The notes beneath the pieces are model-generated. The model was not told where the DNA came from. It saw only the letters and a program-made list of their open reading frames with translations, and searched no databases. Of a stretch of DNA of 41,769 nt, positions 33,701 to 41,401 are shown piece by piece. Made by a program: the position numbers and the translations under genes. This DNA comes from an uncultured Lachnospiraceae bacterium. GTDB lineage: Bacteria; Bacillota; Clostridia; Lachnospirales; Lachnospiraceae. Every line of letters begins with the position of its first letter. Position 1 is the first letter of the stretch. The DNA is taken from assembly GCA_947382625.1 (NCBI GenBank), contig CANDAG010000032.1:1-41769 (forward strand), in the 5' to 3' direction.

Positions 33701-34303
33701 ATGTCAAGATCAGAGGATGTGTACCGGCCTGCGCTGGCCGGCAGAAAGATACCTATACTTACGTTGGACAGCAAGTGGCACCGGCTCTTCAATCAGACTA
33801 AGCCGGATAAGCGCCTGAAGCGTCTGGAGGAAAAGTTAAATGAGCTTTTAAAGAAACAGGGCAAGGCAAACACGGAGATCAAAGAGGTCAAAAGGCTCAA
33901 AAAGAAGCTGATGCAGGAGATTTTGGATAATGCAGAGGCAGCCGCAGGGAATGATGAGCGTGCTGTGAGGAAAGCCGATGAAAACAAGCGTCTGATCAAT
34001 GAGTGCAATGAAAAGATCAAAGAATATGAAGATGAGCTTTTTGAGCTTCCAAGAGAAATTGACAAGGTAAATACAGAGCTGATGCTTGCCACTATGGACA
34101 TATGCTATCACAGATTAAAGGATAATGAAAAGGAGATCGGGGAGATCGCTGAGTGGGTATCGCAGATCCGGACAGAGCTGAAAGAAAAACTGATACGTAA
34201 GCAGGAGATGGAGCAGATGGATCAGGAGCTGTATTCTTACATGCATGATATATTCGGAGCTAATGTGATCGATATATTTGATATGAAATATAACAACGGA
34301 TGA
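33701..34303 (+). CDS. Coiled-coil protein of unknown function downstream of rex
   Basis: 200 residues. The first about 35 form a compact conserved segment (PALAGRKIPILTLDSKWHRLF), and residues about 35-180 are one long Lys/Glu-rich coiled coil (EEKLNELLKKQGKANTEI and similar), followed by a short tail. I recognise no catalytic motif. GGAGGAAA is about 7 nt before the ATG and it is 19 nt after rex, so the two are cotranscribed. A scaffolding or adaptor role is possible but only a guess. Its last codons, including the stop, lie in the adjoining type B repeat. Confidence 0.75.
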   Translation: MSRSEDVYRPALAGRKIPILTLDSKWHRLFNQTKPDKRLKRLEEKLNELLKKQGKANTEIKEVKRLKKKLMQEILDNAEAAAGNDERAVRKADENKRLINECNEKIKEYEDELFELPREIDKVNTELMLATMDICYHRLKDNEKEIGEIAEWVSQIRTELKEKLIRKQEMEQMDQELYSYMHDIFGANVIDIFDMKYNNG

Positions 34304-34328
34304 CAGGCTCCGCCAGCCATCCTTATGT
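34292..34328. repeat. Type B element containing a stop codon
   Basis: AACAACGGATGACAGGC-TCC-GCCAGCCATCCTTATGT (shown in two halves here). GGATG / CATCC and GGC / GCC pair. The TGA in it is the stop codon of the coiled-coil gene. Reversed, it matches the copy at 15613-15645 nearly base for base. Confidence 0.85.
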
Positions 34329-34330
34329 CG

Positions 34331-34368
34331 ATCAAACGCTGCCACGCTCCGCAAGTCAGCTTATTGAT
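34331..34368 (-). repeat. Type A palindromic element (reverse orientation)
   Basis: Minus strand: ATCAATAA, GCTGAC, TTGCGGAGCGT, GGCAGC, GTTTGAT. Arms pair with one mismatch and the ends are exact. It follows the type B copy after 2 nt. Confidence 0.8.
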
Positions 34369-34373
34369 AAATG

Positions 34374-34407
34374 AATGCGTCATTGCCGGAGCGGTGGATG
34401 ACGCATT
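34374..34407. repeat. Further 10-bp palindrome before nnr
   Basis: AATGCGTCAT and ATGACGCATT (34374-34383 with 34398-34407) are perfect reverse complements. The interior TGCCGGAGCGGTGG has a CCG-GAG-CGG mini-hairpin. It continues the run of three consecutive palindromes between the coiled-coil gene and nnr. Confidence 0.65.
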
Positions 34408-34452
34408 TGCCGCGTCAAAGAATAAATTTAAGGAAAGGTTTAGCGTGGGTAA

Positions 34453-35973
34453 ATGAAATATGTATTAAAAGCATCGGAAATGAAAGCCTGTGATAATGAT
34501 ACGATAGAGAGGATAGGGATACCCTCCCTGGTGCTCATGGAACGGGCGGCGCTGTCAGTCCTTCAGACCCTGGACGAAATCGGGATATGTCCCCGGCGGG
34601 TACTTATTGCGGCGGGGGTAGGGAACAACGGAGGTGACGGACTGGCCGTGGGACGTCTTCTTGCCGAAAGAGGGACAGAGGTTGCCTTTTATATAGAAGG
34701 AGATCCGGAAAGGATGACAAAAGAAACCCGGATCCAGAAAAATATCCTGGAAAATTTGGGGATTTCTATCCAGAGCAAATTGGAATCGGCGGAATATGAT
34801 ATGGTAATAGATGCTTTATTTGGGATCGGCTTATCCAGAGAGCTCACAGGAGGCTGCCGGAAGGCGGTGGAGGAGATCAACCTTCTGAAGGACAGGGGCG
34901 CAGTGGTGTGCAGTCTGGATATTCCGTCAGGAATATGTGCAGATGACGGGAAGGTCCTAGGCTCTGCAGTCCGGGCGGACATTACCGTGGCCTTTGCCTT
35001 TGCCAAAAGAGGGCATCTTCTTTATCCCGGAAGAGAATATACGGGAAGATTATTTGTGAAGGACATCGGCATTTCAGAGAACTCATTTGCAGATAGAAAG
35101 CCTTCCGCATTTTATTATAAGAAAGAAGACCTGCATATGCTGCTGCCTGGGAGAAGCAGGGCAGGAAATAAGGGTAGCTTTGGCAAAGTGCTTCTTATTG
35201 CAGGAAGCCGGGATATGTGCGGAGCATGTATTTTGTGTGGAAAGGGGATCTTAAGGGTTGGAGCCGGGATGCTGAAGATCATAACGCCTTCCTGCAACCG
35301 TGAGATCATCCAGCAGGCTTTGCCGGAAGCAATGCTTTATACCTTTGATGAGATGCCGGAAGAGGAAAAAATGCAGCAGGCCTTTAAGTGGGCGGATGTC
35401 ATTGTGGCAGGCCCCGGACTGGGAACCGGAGAGGCTTCTCTTTTCTTAATAGAGAAGGTATTGACCTGCATAAGACGCCTTCCTGTGGTGGTCGATGCCG
35501 ACGGCCTGAATCTGATGGCGTCTGAGGGTAAGCTGCGGCAGATGGCCCAGAGCGCATCAGTAGAAGGTGGGCTGATCCTTACACCTCATCCCGGCGAGCT
35601 GATGCGTCTTGTGCAACGGGAGATGAAGGAGTACGCCGGATGTCAGGAAGCCTTTGCCAGAGAGCTTTCGGAAATGTTTAACTGTACGGTTGCAGCCAAG
35701 GACGCTGCCACCCTTGTGGCCGGGGCAGGGCGGAAGGAAATTTATATCAATATATCAGGGAATGACGGTATGGCCACAGCAGGAAGCGGAGATGTGCTTG
35801 CAGGAATCATCGGAGGGCTTCTGGCACAAGGGATGAGGGGCTTTGAGGCGGCAAGCCTTGGGGTGTTCCTTCATGGCCTTGCAGGAGATGAAGCCGCCGG
35901 AAGAAAGGGGCGGTACGGAATGCTTGCAGGTGATATTGGAGAGGCTGTAGCTTTGGTGACCAGAATGGATTGA
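34453..35973 (+). CDS. nnr: Bifunctional NAD(P)H-hydrate epimerase / ADP-dependent NAD(P)H-hydrate dehydratase
   Basis: Repairs hydrated NAD(P)H: the N-terminal YjeF_N domain (about 1-210) interconverts R and S hydrates, and the C-terminal carbohydrate-kinase-like domain (about 225-506) dehydrates the S form with ADP. The N-domain has GVGNNGGDGLAVGRLLAERG (about 55-74) and DALFGIGLSRELTG. The C-domain has NKGSFGKVLLIAGS, TPHPGELMRL and NDGMATAGSGDVLAGIIGGL (about 437-456). The 506 residues are usual for the fusion. The ATG lacks a close strong site: AAGGAAAGG is 14 nt away. It is next to alr, as in other Clostridia. Confidence 0.94.
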   Translation: MKYVLKASEMKACDNDTIERIGIPSLVLMERAALSVLQTLDEIGICPRRVLIAAGVGNNGGDGLAVGRLLAERGTEVAFYIEGDPERMTKETRIQKNILENLGISIQSKLESAEYDMVIDALFGIGLSRELTGGCRKAVEEINLLKDRGAVVCSLDIPSGICADDGKVLGSAVRADITVAFAFAKRGHLLYPGREYTGRLFVKDIGISENSFADRKPSAFYYKKEDLHMLLPGRSRAGNKGSFGKVLLIAGSRDMCGACILCGKGILRVGAGMLKIITPSCNREIIQQALPEAMLYTFDEMPEEEKMQQAFKWADVIVAGPGLGTGEASLFLIEKVLTCIRRLPVVVDADGLNLMASEGKLRQMAQSASVEGGLILTPHPGELMRLVQREMKEYAGCQEAFARELSEMFNCTVAAKDAATLVAGAGRKEIYINISGNDGMATAGSGDVLAGIIGGLLAQGMRGFEAASLGVFLHGLAGDEAAGRKGRYGMLAGDIGEAVALVTRMD

Positions 35974-36006
35974 CCAAATCGGTCATACAGACCAAGACAG
36001 TCAATC
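35968..36006 (+). other. Nested hairpin at the nnr stop codon
   Basis: Outer stem GATTGAC / GTCAATC (35968-35974 with 36000-36006) includes the TGA stop. Inner stem GGTC-ATACA-GACC (35981-35993). No T run. It precedes a type A copy at 36025. Confidence 0.55.
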
Positions 36007-36024
36007 GAGATAATGAAGAGAAGT

Positions 36025-36063
36025 ATCCAACGCCGGCATGCTTTGTGACCCGGCCTATTGATC
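36025..36063 (-). repeat. Type A palindromic element before alr (reverse orientation)
   Basis: Minus strand: GATCAATA, GGCCGG, GTCACAAAGCAT, GCCGGC, GTTGGAT. The arm GCCGG / CCGGC is a third arm sequence type and pairs. The alr ribosome site starts 8 nt beyond. Confidence 0.75.
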
Positions 36064-36087
36064 AAAAAGAGAAAGAGGAATGAAGAA

Positions 36088-37332
36088 ATGAGAGAAGAAA
36101 ACAGGATTCCCTCCTGCCAGAGACTTTATGCCGAAATCAATCTGGATGCAATAAGGAGTAATCTGGAGCAGATGAAGGCGGGCTTGTCACCAAAGACAAA
36201 GATCATTGCAGTGGTAAAGGCAGACGGCTATGGCCACGGAGCGATCCCCATTGCCAAAGAACTGGAGAACTTTGAGGGGTTGTGGGGCTTTGCAGCGGCC
36301 ACGGCAGAGGAGGCTATTTTGCTGCGGGAGGCAGGGATATCCTCTCCCATACTGGTTCTGGGATACGTTTTTCCATGCTACTATGAGCGGATGATAGAGG
36401 AGGAAATCAGGGTTACAGTGTTCCGGAAGGATACCCTGACAGAGCTTTCCTGTGCCTGCAGGGAGCTTGAAAAAAAGGGAATCCGCAAAAAGGCAAAGAT
36501 ACATATCAAAATAGATACAGGTATGAACCGCATCGGCATCAAGCCTGTGGAAACAGAGCTGGATTTTGTGGACAGAGCCTTTCAGACAGAGGGCATTGAG
36601 GTGGAGGGGATATTTACCCATTTTGCCAGGGCGGATGAAGCAGATAAAACCTCTGCTGACAGCCAGCTTTCTGCATTTTGCAGCTTTTTAAAGCTGATCG
36701 AAGAAAAAAGAGGCTATCAGATTCCGCTCAGGCACTGTTCTAACAGCGCTGCCATCATGGAGCTTCCTGAGGCCAATATGGATGCGGTAAGGGCGGGGGT
36801 AGCCATGTATGGTCTGTGGCCTTCCGAGGAGGTTATGCGCTCCTGTGGGCTTAAGGACGGTACACCATCAGGAAAGAATAAGGTATCCCTTACACCTGCG
36901 CTGTCCCTTTTCAGCCGGATCGTCTGTGTAAAGGAGATTGGTCCGGGGGAGGCTGTCAGCTATGGGGGATGCTTTGTGGCGGAGCGGAAGATGCGGATCG
37001 CCACGATTCCGGCAGGCTACGGAGACGGCTACCCCAGGGGGCTTTCCGGAAAGGGCTATGCCCTGATCTGCGGCAAAAAGGCGCCTGTTCTGGGAAGGAT
37101 CTGTATGGATCAGTTTATGGCGGATGTGACGGATATTCCTGAGGCGGCAGAGGGAACCTTAGTGACTCTGATCGGCAGGGACGGAGCAGAAGAGATCACT
37201 ATGGAGCAGTTAGGGGAGCTTTCCGGAAGATTTAACTATGAGTTTGCCTGCTGCCTTGGAAAACGGATGCCCAGAGTTTATATTAAGGATGGCAGCTTTT
37301 CTTCCCTTTGGGAGGAAGGACAGAATTTTTAG
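36088..37332 (+). CDS. alr: Alanine racemase
   Basis: PLP enzyme that makes D-alanine for peptidoglycan. From the ATG at 36088 it has 414 residues. The Schiff-base Lys44 is in AVVKADGYGHGA. The substrate-side Tyr sits in EAVSYGGCFVAE, followed by RIATIPAGYGDGYPRGLS. The intervening IKIDTGMNRIGIKP and GIFTHFARAD segments are also canonical. The start is chosen because AGAGG is 9 nt upstream; an in-frame TTG at 36058 would lie in the type A repeat. The alr-ndoA order is widespread in Firmicutes. Confidence 0.95.
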   Translation: MREENRIPSCQRLYAEINLDAIRSNLEQMKAGLSPKTKIIAVVKADGYGHGAIPIAKELENFEGLWGFAAATAEEAILLREAGISSPILVLGYVFPCYYERMIEEEIRVTVFRKDTLTELSCACRELEKKGIRKKAKIHIKIDTGMNRIGIKPVETELDFVDRAFQTEGIEVEGIFTHFARADEADKTSADSQLSAFCSFLKLIEEKRGYQIPLRHCSNSAAIMELPEANMDAVRAGVAMYGLWPSEEVMRSCGLKDGTPSGKNKVSLTPALSLFSRIVCVKEIGPGEAVSYGGCFVAERKMRIATIPAGYGDGYPRGLSGKGYALICGKKAPVLGRICMDQFMADVTDIPEAAEGTLVTLIGRDGAEEITMEQLGELSGRFNYEFACCLGKRMPRVYIKDGSFSSLWEEGQNF

Positions 37333-37445
37333 TGCGCCTGAATACCTTCCGGCAATACGGTTATACTACCTACTAAACAGTGAATGCTGCGTTTTGGGAA
37401 CATTCCTGTATGAACCAAAATATCCTATTGGCAGGGAAAGGTGTG

Positions 37446-37793
37446 ATGATAGTGAGAAGAGGAGATATTTACTATGCAGATTTGCGTCCGGTAGTGGGCT
37501 CTGAGCAGGGCGGCGTCCGTCCGGTACTGATCATACAGAACGATGTGGGAAACAGGCACAGTCCTACCGTGATCTGTGCGGCGATCACGTCAAAAATGAA
37601 TAAGGCAAAGCTGCCTACCCATATAGAGCTGAGTGCAGGAAAATACGATATGGTGAAGGATTCTGTTGTGCTGCTGGAGCAGCTCCGTACCATAGACAAA
37701 AAGCGTCTTAAGGATAAGGTGTGTCATCTGGATGAGGATATCATGAAAATGGTGAATCGGGGGCTGATGGTCTCTCTGGAGCTGAATACATAA
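37446..37793 (+). CDS. ndoA: MazF/PemK-type endoribonuclease (EndoA/NdoA)
   Basis: Sequence-specific mRNA interferase that cuts single-stranded RNA, in Bacillus at UACAU. 115 residues from the ATG at 37446. [20 protein letters not shown] at the start and [13 protein letters not shown] are the family core, and [26 protein letters not shown] follow almost as in Bacillus EndoA. AAAGG is 4 nt upstream. In Bacillus the antitoxin gene (ndoAI/ydcD) lies directly before it; here the 113 nt between alr and this gene hold no recognisable antitoxin. A toxin gene this close to the housekeeping version must be controlled somehow. Confidence 0.93.
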   Translation: MIVRRGDIYYADLRPVVGSEQGGVRPVLIIQNDVGNRHSPTVICAAITSKMNKAKLPTHIELSAGKYDMVKDSVVLLEQLRTIDKKRLKDKVCHLDEDIMKMVNRGLMVSLELNT

Positions 37794-37804
37794 AGAGACA
37801 GACC

Positions 37805-37833
37805 TTGACGGCACAGGCAGGAAATGATATAGT
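37805..37833 (+). promoter_or_regulatory. Promoter of the CNNM/CBS gene
   Basis: TTGACG (37805-37810), 17 bp, TATAGT (37828-37833), plus an extended -10 TGA directly before the -10. It starts 12 nt after the ndoA stop. Confidence 0.75.
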
Positions 37834-37870
37834 TTATTTTGAAATTTTATGCAAAAAGGGAGATGAAATA

Positions 37871-39295
37871 ATGGACGATGGCGGACCTACGGCCAGTTTT
37901 ATTGTATTTTTCATGCTGCTGTTCATTGATATGCTTTTTTATGGCTTTGGTGAGGCAGTAAAGGAATTGAATTCCAAGGAGCTTTTGGAGCAGTTCGAGG
38001 AAACCAAAAATAAAAAGACCGGACGGCTCTATGAGATCACAGTAAGCCCCGGACAGTATATCAATACCGTTCAGCTGGTGGTTACCCTGATCAATCTGGT
38101 GATGGGAGGATTTTTTCTCAGGGTATTCGGGCGGATCGCAGGGAATCTTCTCGAAAAGGGAGCGAGCGAATGGTTTGAGGAGAAGATGATCTCCCCAGAG
38201 CTCCTTTCGGCAGTTGCCCTGCTCCTTGCAGGAGCGGTGCTGCTTTACATATTGCTTACCTTTGGCGTGCTGATCCCTAAGCGGTTAGGGAGCAGATATG
38301 CATCCAAATGGGCTTATGCCTGTATCAATCCTATTTACCATATCACCAGGATATTTGCTCCGGTCACAGGGCTGATATCCTATACGGCCAAAGGAGTTCT
38401 GCGGCTTTTCGGCATCCATGCAGATTCAAATACAGAGGATGTGACGGAGGAAGAGATCATATCCATGGTCAATGAAGGACATGAGCAGGGAGTGCTCATG
38501 GCTTCGGAGGCGGAAATGATCACAAAGATTTTTGCTCTGGGAGATAAGGAAGCTCAGGATATCATGACCCATAGAGCAAATATTCTGGCAATCGACCGGA
38601 ATATGCCTCTGGGCGAGGCCATTGATTATATGCTGGCGGAGAGTAAGAGTCGTTTTCCGGTGGTGGAGGAGAATATTGATAACATTACCGGTATCCTTCA
38701 TTTCAGGGATGCCATGCGGGTTTACCGGGAGCATGAGGGAGCGGGCCAGAACCCTTCGCGTCCTGTAGGGGAGATTGAAGGACTGCTGCGGGACGCCATG
38801 TTTGTTCCGGAGACCAAAAATATTGATGCTTTGTTTGAAACCATGCAGCATACCAAAACCCAGATGGTGATCGTGGTGGATGAGTATGGTCAGACCAAGG
38901 GACTCATTGCCATGGAGGACATTCTGGAGGAGATCGTAGGAAATATCCTGGATGAATATGATGAGGATGAGGCCCATCTCAAGGAGACAGGAAACGCAGG
39001 GGAATATATAATAGAAGGGATCACGCCTCTTGAGGAGCTGGAAGAGAAATTTGACATTTCTTTTAAGGAAGAGGAGTTTGAGACCTTAAACGGATTTATG
39101 ATTTCCAAAATGGACAAGATCCCCGAAGAGGATGAGGAGTTTTCCATTGATGTGGACGGTTATGAATTCAAGATCCTGCAGGTGGAAAGCAGGATGATCA
39201 AAAGCGTTCTTATGACAAAGCTGCCCGAAAAAACAGGAACAAAAGAAAGCGAGACAGGTTCCGAAGAAAAAGAAACCGAAAAATGTAACGATTAA
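37871..39295 (+). CDS. CNNM/CBS/CorC-type membrane protein (hemolysin-like)
   Basis: Member of the family related to CorB/CNNM magnesium transporters. 474 residues from the ATG at 37871. The N-terminal CNNM region (about 1-175) has three to four membrane segments, for example SFIVFFMLLFIDMLFYGFG and LLSAVALLLAGAVLLYILL. A CBS pair follows (about 205-330; KEAQDIMTHRANILAI, TKTQMVIVVDEYGQTKGLIA). The CorC/HlyC domain ends at about 450. The E-rich tail (GTKESETGSEEKETEK) is disordered. The start is chosen because AAGGGAG is 8 nt upstream. Mg2+ handling is inferred from relatives; toxicity as a hemolysin is not implied. Confidence 0.92.
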   Translation: MDDGGPTASFIVFFMLLFIDMLFYGFGEAVKELNSKELLEQFEETKNKKTGRLYEITVSPGQYINTVQLVVTLINLVMGGFFLRVFGRIAGNLLEKGASEWFEEKMISPELLSAVALLLAGAVLLYILLTFGVLIPKRLGSRYASKWAYACINPIYHITRIFAPVTGLISYTAKGVLRLFGIHADSNTEDVTEEEIISMVNEGHEQGVLMASEAEMITKIFALGDKEAQDIMTHRANILAIDRNMPLGEAIDYMLAESKSRFPVVEENIDNITGILHFRDAMRVYREHEGAGQNPSRPVGEIEGLLRDAMFVPETKNIDALFETMQHTKTQMVIVVDEYGQTKGLIAMEDILEEIVGNILDEYDEDEAHLKETGNAGEYIIEGITPLEELEEKFDISFKEEEFETLNGFMISKMDKIPEEDEEFSIDVDGYEFKILQVESRMIKSVLMTKLPEKTGTKESETGSEEKETEKCND

Positions 39296-39307
39296 AGGAG
39301 AAGATCT

Positions 39308-40036
39308 ATGTCAGGACATTCAAAATTTGCCAATATCAAACACAAAAAAGAAAAGAACGATGCGGCCAAGGGTAAGATATTTACGATTCTGGGCAGAGAG
39401 ATTGCAGTGGCAGTCAAGGAGGGCGGGGCGGATCCTGCCAACAATTCCAGGCTGGCCCAGGTGATCGCCAAGGCGAAATCTAACAACATGCCAAACGATA
39501 CCATTGAGAGAGGTATCAAAAAAGCTGCCGGGGATGTAGGAAGCGTTAACTACAAATACATAACCTATGAAGGGTATGGACCTAACGGTATTGCTATTAT
39601 CGTGGATGCGCTTACAGATAACCAGAACCGGACGGCGGCAAATGTACGGAACGCCTTTACCAAGGGGAACGGAAATGTAGGAACGCCGGGCTGTGTCTCC
39701 TTTATGTTCGATAAGAAGGGACAGATCATTATCGATAAGGAAGAGTTTGAAGGGGATTCCGATGAGCTGATGATGCTGGCCTTAGACGCCGGGGCGGAGG
39801 ACTTTGGTGAGGAGGAGGACAGCTACGAGGTGCTCACGGATCCGGATGATTTTGATAAAGTTGAGAAGGCGCTTTCAGAAAATAAGATTCCCATGGCTTC
39901 CGCAGAGGTGACGATGATCCCTCAGAACTATGTAGAGCTTACAGATGAAGCTGCGATCAAGAGCCTGCAGAAGATACTTGATCTTTTAGATGAGGATGAT
40001 GATGTACAAGCCGTATACCACAATTGGGACGAATAA
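39308..40036 (+). CDS. yebC: YebC/PmpR family protein
   Basis: Widespread family of DNA-binding-like proteins, also shown to help translation of proline stretches. 242 residues: MSGHSKFANIKHKKEKNDA at the start, then FTILGREIAVAVKEGGADP, YEGYGPNGIAIIVDALTDN (about 87-105) and VRNAFTKGNGNVG. The acidic C-terminal domain ends DLLDEDDDVQAVYHNWDE. AAAGGAGA is about 7 nt before the ATG, and it is 12 nt after the CNNM gene. The last 35 nt overlap the following gene, which may be translated by coupling. Confidence 0.95.
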   Translation: MSGHSKFANIKHKKEKNDAAKGKIFTILGREIAVAVKEGGADPANNSRLAQVIAKAKSNNMPNDTIERGIKKAAGDVGSVNYKYITYEGYGPNGIAIIVDALTDNQNRTAANVRNAFTKGNGNVGTPGCVSFMFDKKGQIIIDKEEFEGDSDELMMLALDAGAEDFGEEEDSYEVLTDPDDFDKVEKALSENKIPMASAEVTMIPQNYVELTDEAAIKSLQKILDLLDEDDDVQAVYHNWDE

Positions 40037-41285
40037 ACAGACACATACGTATGAAATACATAAAGGGATTCGGATTTTTTTTGCCGTCATCTGGTTTCTG
40101 GCGGTGACAGTAAGCAGAGTCTTATATCTTTTCTGTGGCGGAGGCGCCTCGGCGGATACCTATGGACTCTTTGCCCGTGCCATGGTCCGTATGGAGGCGG
40201 GAGCTCCAAGCCTGGATTCCGGACTGGCCTATGCCTACACCAGAAGTCTGTCCAGGCTTCTTAGATTTGCGGGTAATCGTATTGAGGCAGTGACCTTTTA
40301 TCAGATGATACTTCAGATTTTGTGGCTGATCCTGCTTTTTGCCGGGATCAGCCTGTTGTTTGGCTACGTGGCCGGTGCGGTGGCCGGAAGTGTTCTGGCA
40401 GCTTCTCCCTGGATCGTGGCAACAATATTTACGATCTGGCCGGGAAATTATTATATGCTGCACTTTGCGCTGGCGCTTGTTCTGTTGGGAGGCTTTGGCC
40501 GCAGGGCCAAAAAAGAGAGGTGGCCGGCCAATGACTTTTCCAGACTTCTGTTGATCGCCGCCGGCTTTTATGCCGGGGTTCTCTGTATCTGGAATATTCT
40601 GGGGATTTTGCTGGCATTTGTCATGGTCTATATCCTGCTGCGAAATTATTTATCCTTCAGAAAAGAGCATGTCTGCAAAAAGGAAGAAACAGAGGCAGAG
40701 CCTGCCCACGGGGCAAAACGCCGGGCAATGGGAGCAGGGACTCAGGCGGCGGTTTTAGGAGAGGGAATCCTGTTTGGTATATTTGCCACGTTGATGAAAT
40801 ATACGGGGGTCACCGGAGAGGCAATCGCCGGTCAGGCAATGTGGTGGCTTTCACAGCTGAAAAATCCTTTTGCACAATATAGAGAAATGCAGATTCCACT
40901 GATTGGCTGGCTTTTGGGGGCTGTGGGGGCAGGCATTTTGTGTCAGCTTCTTTTCTTACAGGCGATCAAACGCCGATACGCTTCGGAAACCGGCTTATTG
41001 ACGAAGAAAAAGGAACTGTCCACAGAGGATGAACGAAGGGATAAGACGCCGGGGAGAATGGACGGTTATGGAAAGGAAACAGAAAAAGAAATGACAGCGA
41101 AGGGAGAAGAGGGGAAGTATATCATTACGGAAGACGGAAGAAGAATCAAGCTGTTGGATAATCCGCTGCCCGGTCCCAAAAAGCATGTCAGGAGAGAAAT
41201 GGATTTCGACTTTGATATAGAAGAGGAAGTAAAGGACGATTTTGACATCAAGATCAAAGACGGCGATGATTTTGATTTTGAGTAA
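40002..41285 (+). CDS. Multi-pass membrane protein with acidic Asp/Phe C-terminal tail
   Basis: About 427 residues. The first 300 contain eight or nine hydrophobic segments (for example IRIFFAVIWFLAVTVSRVL, MILQILWLILLFAGISLLFG and IPLIGWLLGAVGAGILCQLL), so it spans the membrane. The luminal YMLHFALALVLLGG and general look recall Lachnospiraceae glycosyltransferase-39-like proteins, yet I see no catalytic motif. The tail (about 365-427) is soluble and ends in DFDFDIEEEVKDDFDI and DDFDFE. ATG 40002 is chosen over three upstream ATGs since GAGG sits 6 nt away. A type A repeat is part of the coding sequence at 40964-41003. Confidence 0.72.
   Translation: MYKPYTTIGTNKQTHTYEIHKGIRIFFAVIWFLAVTVSRVLYLFCGGGASADTYGLFARAMVRMEAGAPSLDSGLAYAYTRSLSRLLRFAGNRIEAVTFYQMILQILWLILLFAGISLLFGYVAGAVAGSVLAASPWIVATIFTIWPGNYYMLHFALALVLLGGFGRRAKKERWPANDFSRLLLIAAGFYAGVLCIWNILGILLAFVMVYILLRNYLSFRKEHVCKKEETEAEPAHGAKRRAMGAGTQAAVLGEGILFGIFATLMKYTGVTGEAIAGQAMWWLSQLKNPFAQYREMQIPLIGWLLGAVGAGILCQLLFLQAIKRRYASETGLLTKKKELSTEDERRDKTPGRMDGYGKETEKEMTAKGEEGKYIITEDGRRIKLLDNPLPGPKKHVRREMDFDFDIEEEVKDDFDIKIKDGDDFDFE
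40964..41003 (-). repeat. Type A palindromic element inside a coding sequence
   Basis: Minus strand: GTCAATAA, GCCGGT, TTCCGAAGCGT, ATCGGC, GTTTGATC. Arms pair (one G-U). It lies in the hinge between the last membrane segment and the soluble tail and adds about 13 residues (AIKRRYASETGLL) without a stop or frameshift. Confidence 0.8.
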
Positions 41286-41319
41286 TGCATAAAAAATATC
41301 AGGAGAGCTATACTAAAAG

Positions 41320-41345
41320 GGACTGCAGAAAAGCAGTCCTGTTTT
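41320..41345 (+). terminator. Terminator after the membrane-protein gene
   Basis: GGACTGC-AGAAAA-GCAGTCC (41320-41339) followed by TGTTTT. Confidence 0.75.
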
Positions 41346-41386
41346 GATTCAATAAGCTGTCTCACAAAGTGGGACAGCGTTTGATG
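41346..41386 (+). repeat. Type A palindromic element upstream of tepA
   Basis: GATTCAATAA, arm GCTGTC, inner CAC-AAA-GTG, arm GACAGC, GTTTGATG. Both arms and the inner stem differ from the archetype at 18259 yet still pair. AAAAGGAG, the next ribosome site, starts 2 nt later. Confidence 0.85.
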
Positions 41387-41401
41387 TTAAAAGGAGACGG
41401 T

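Noticed and set aside
37238-37504. 88-codon frame across alr-ndoA as possible antitoxin
   Set aside because: It overlaps both genes in another frame and shows no ribbon-helix-helix or MazE-like pattern.
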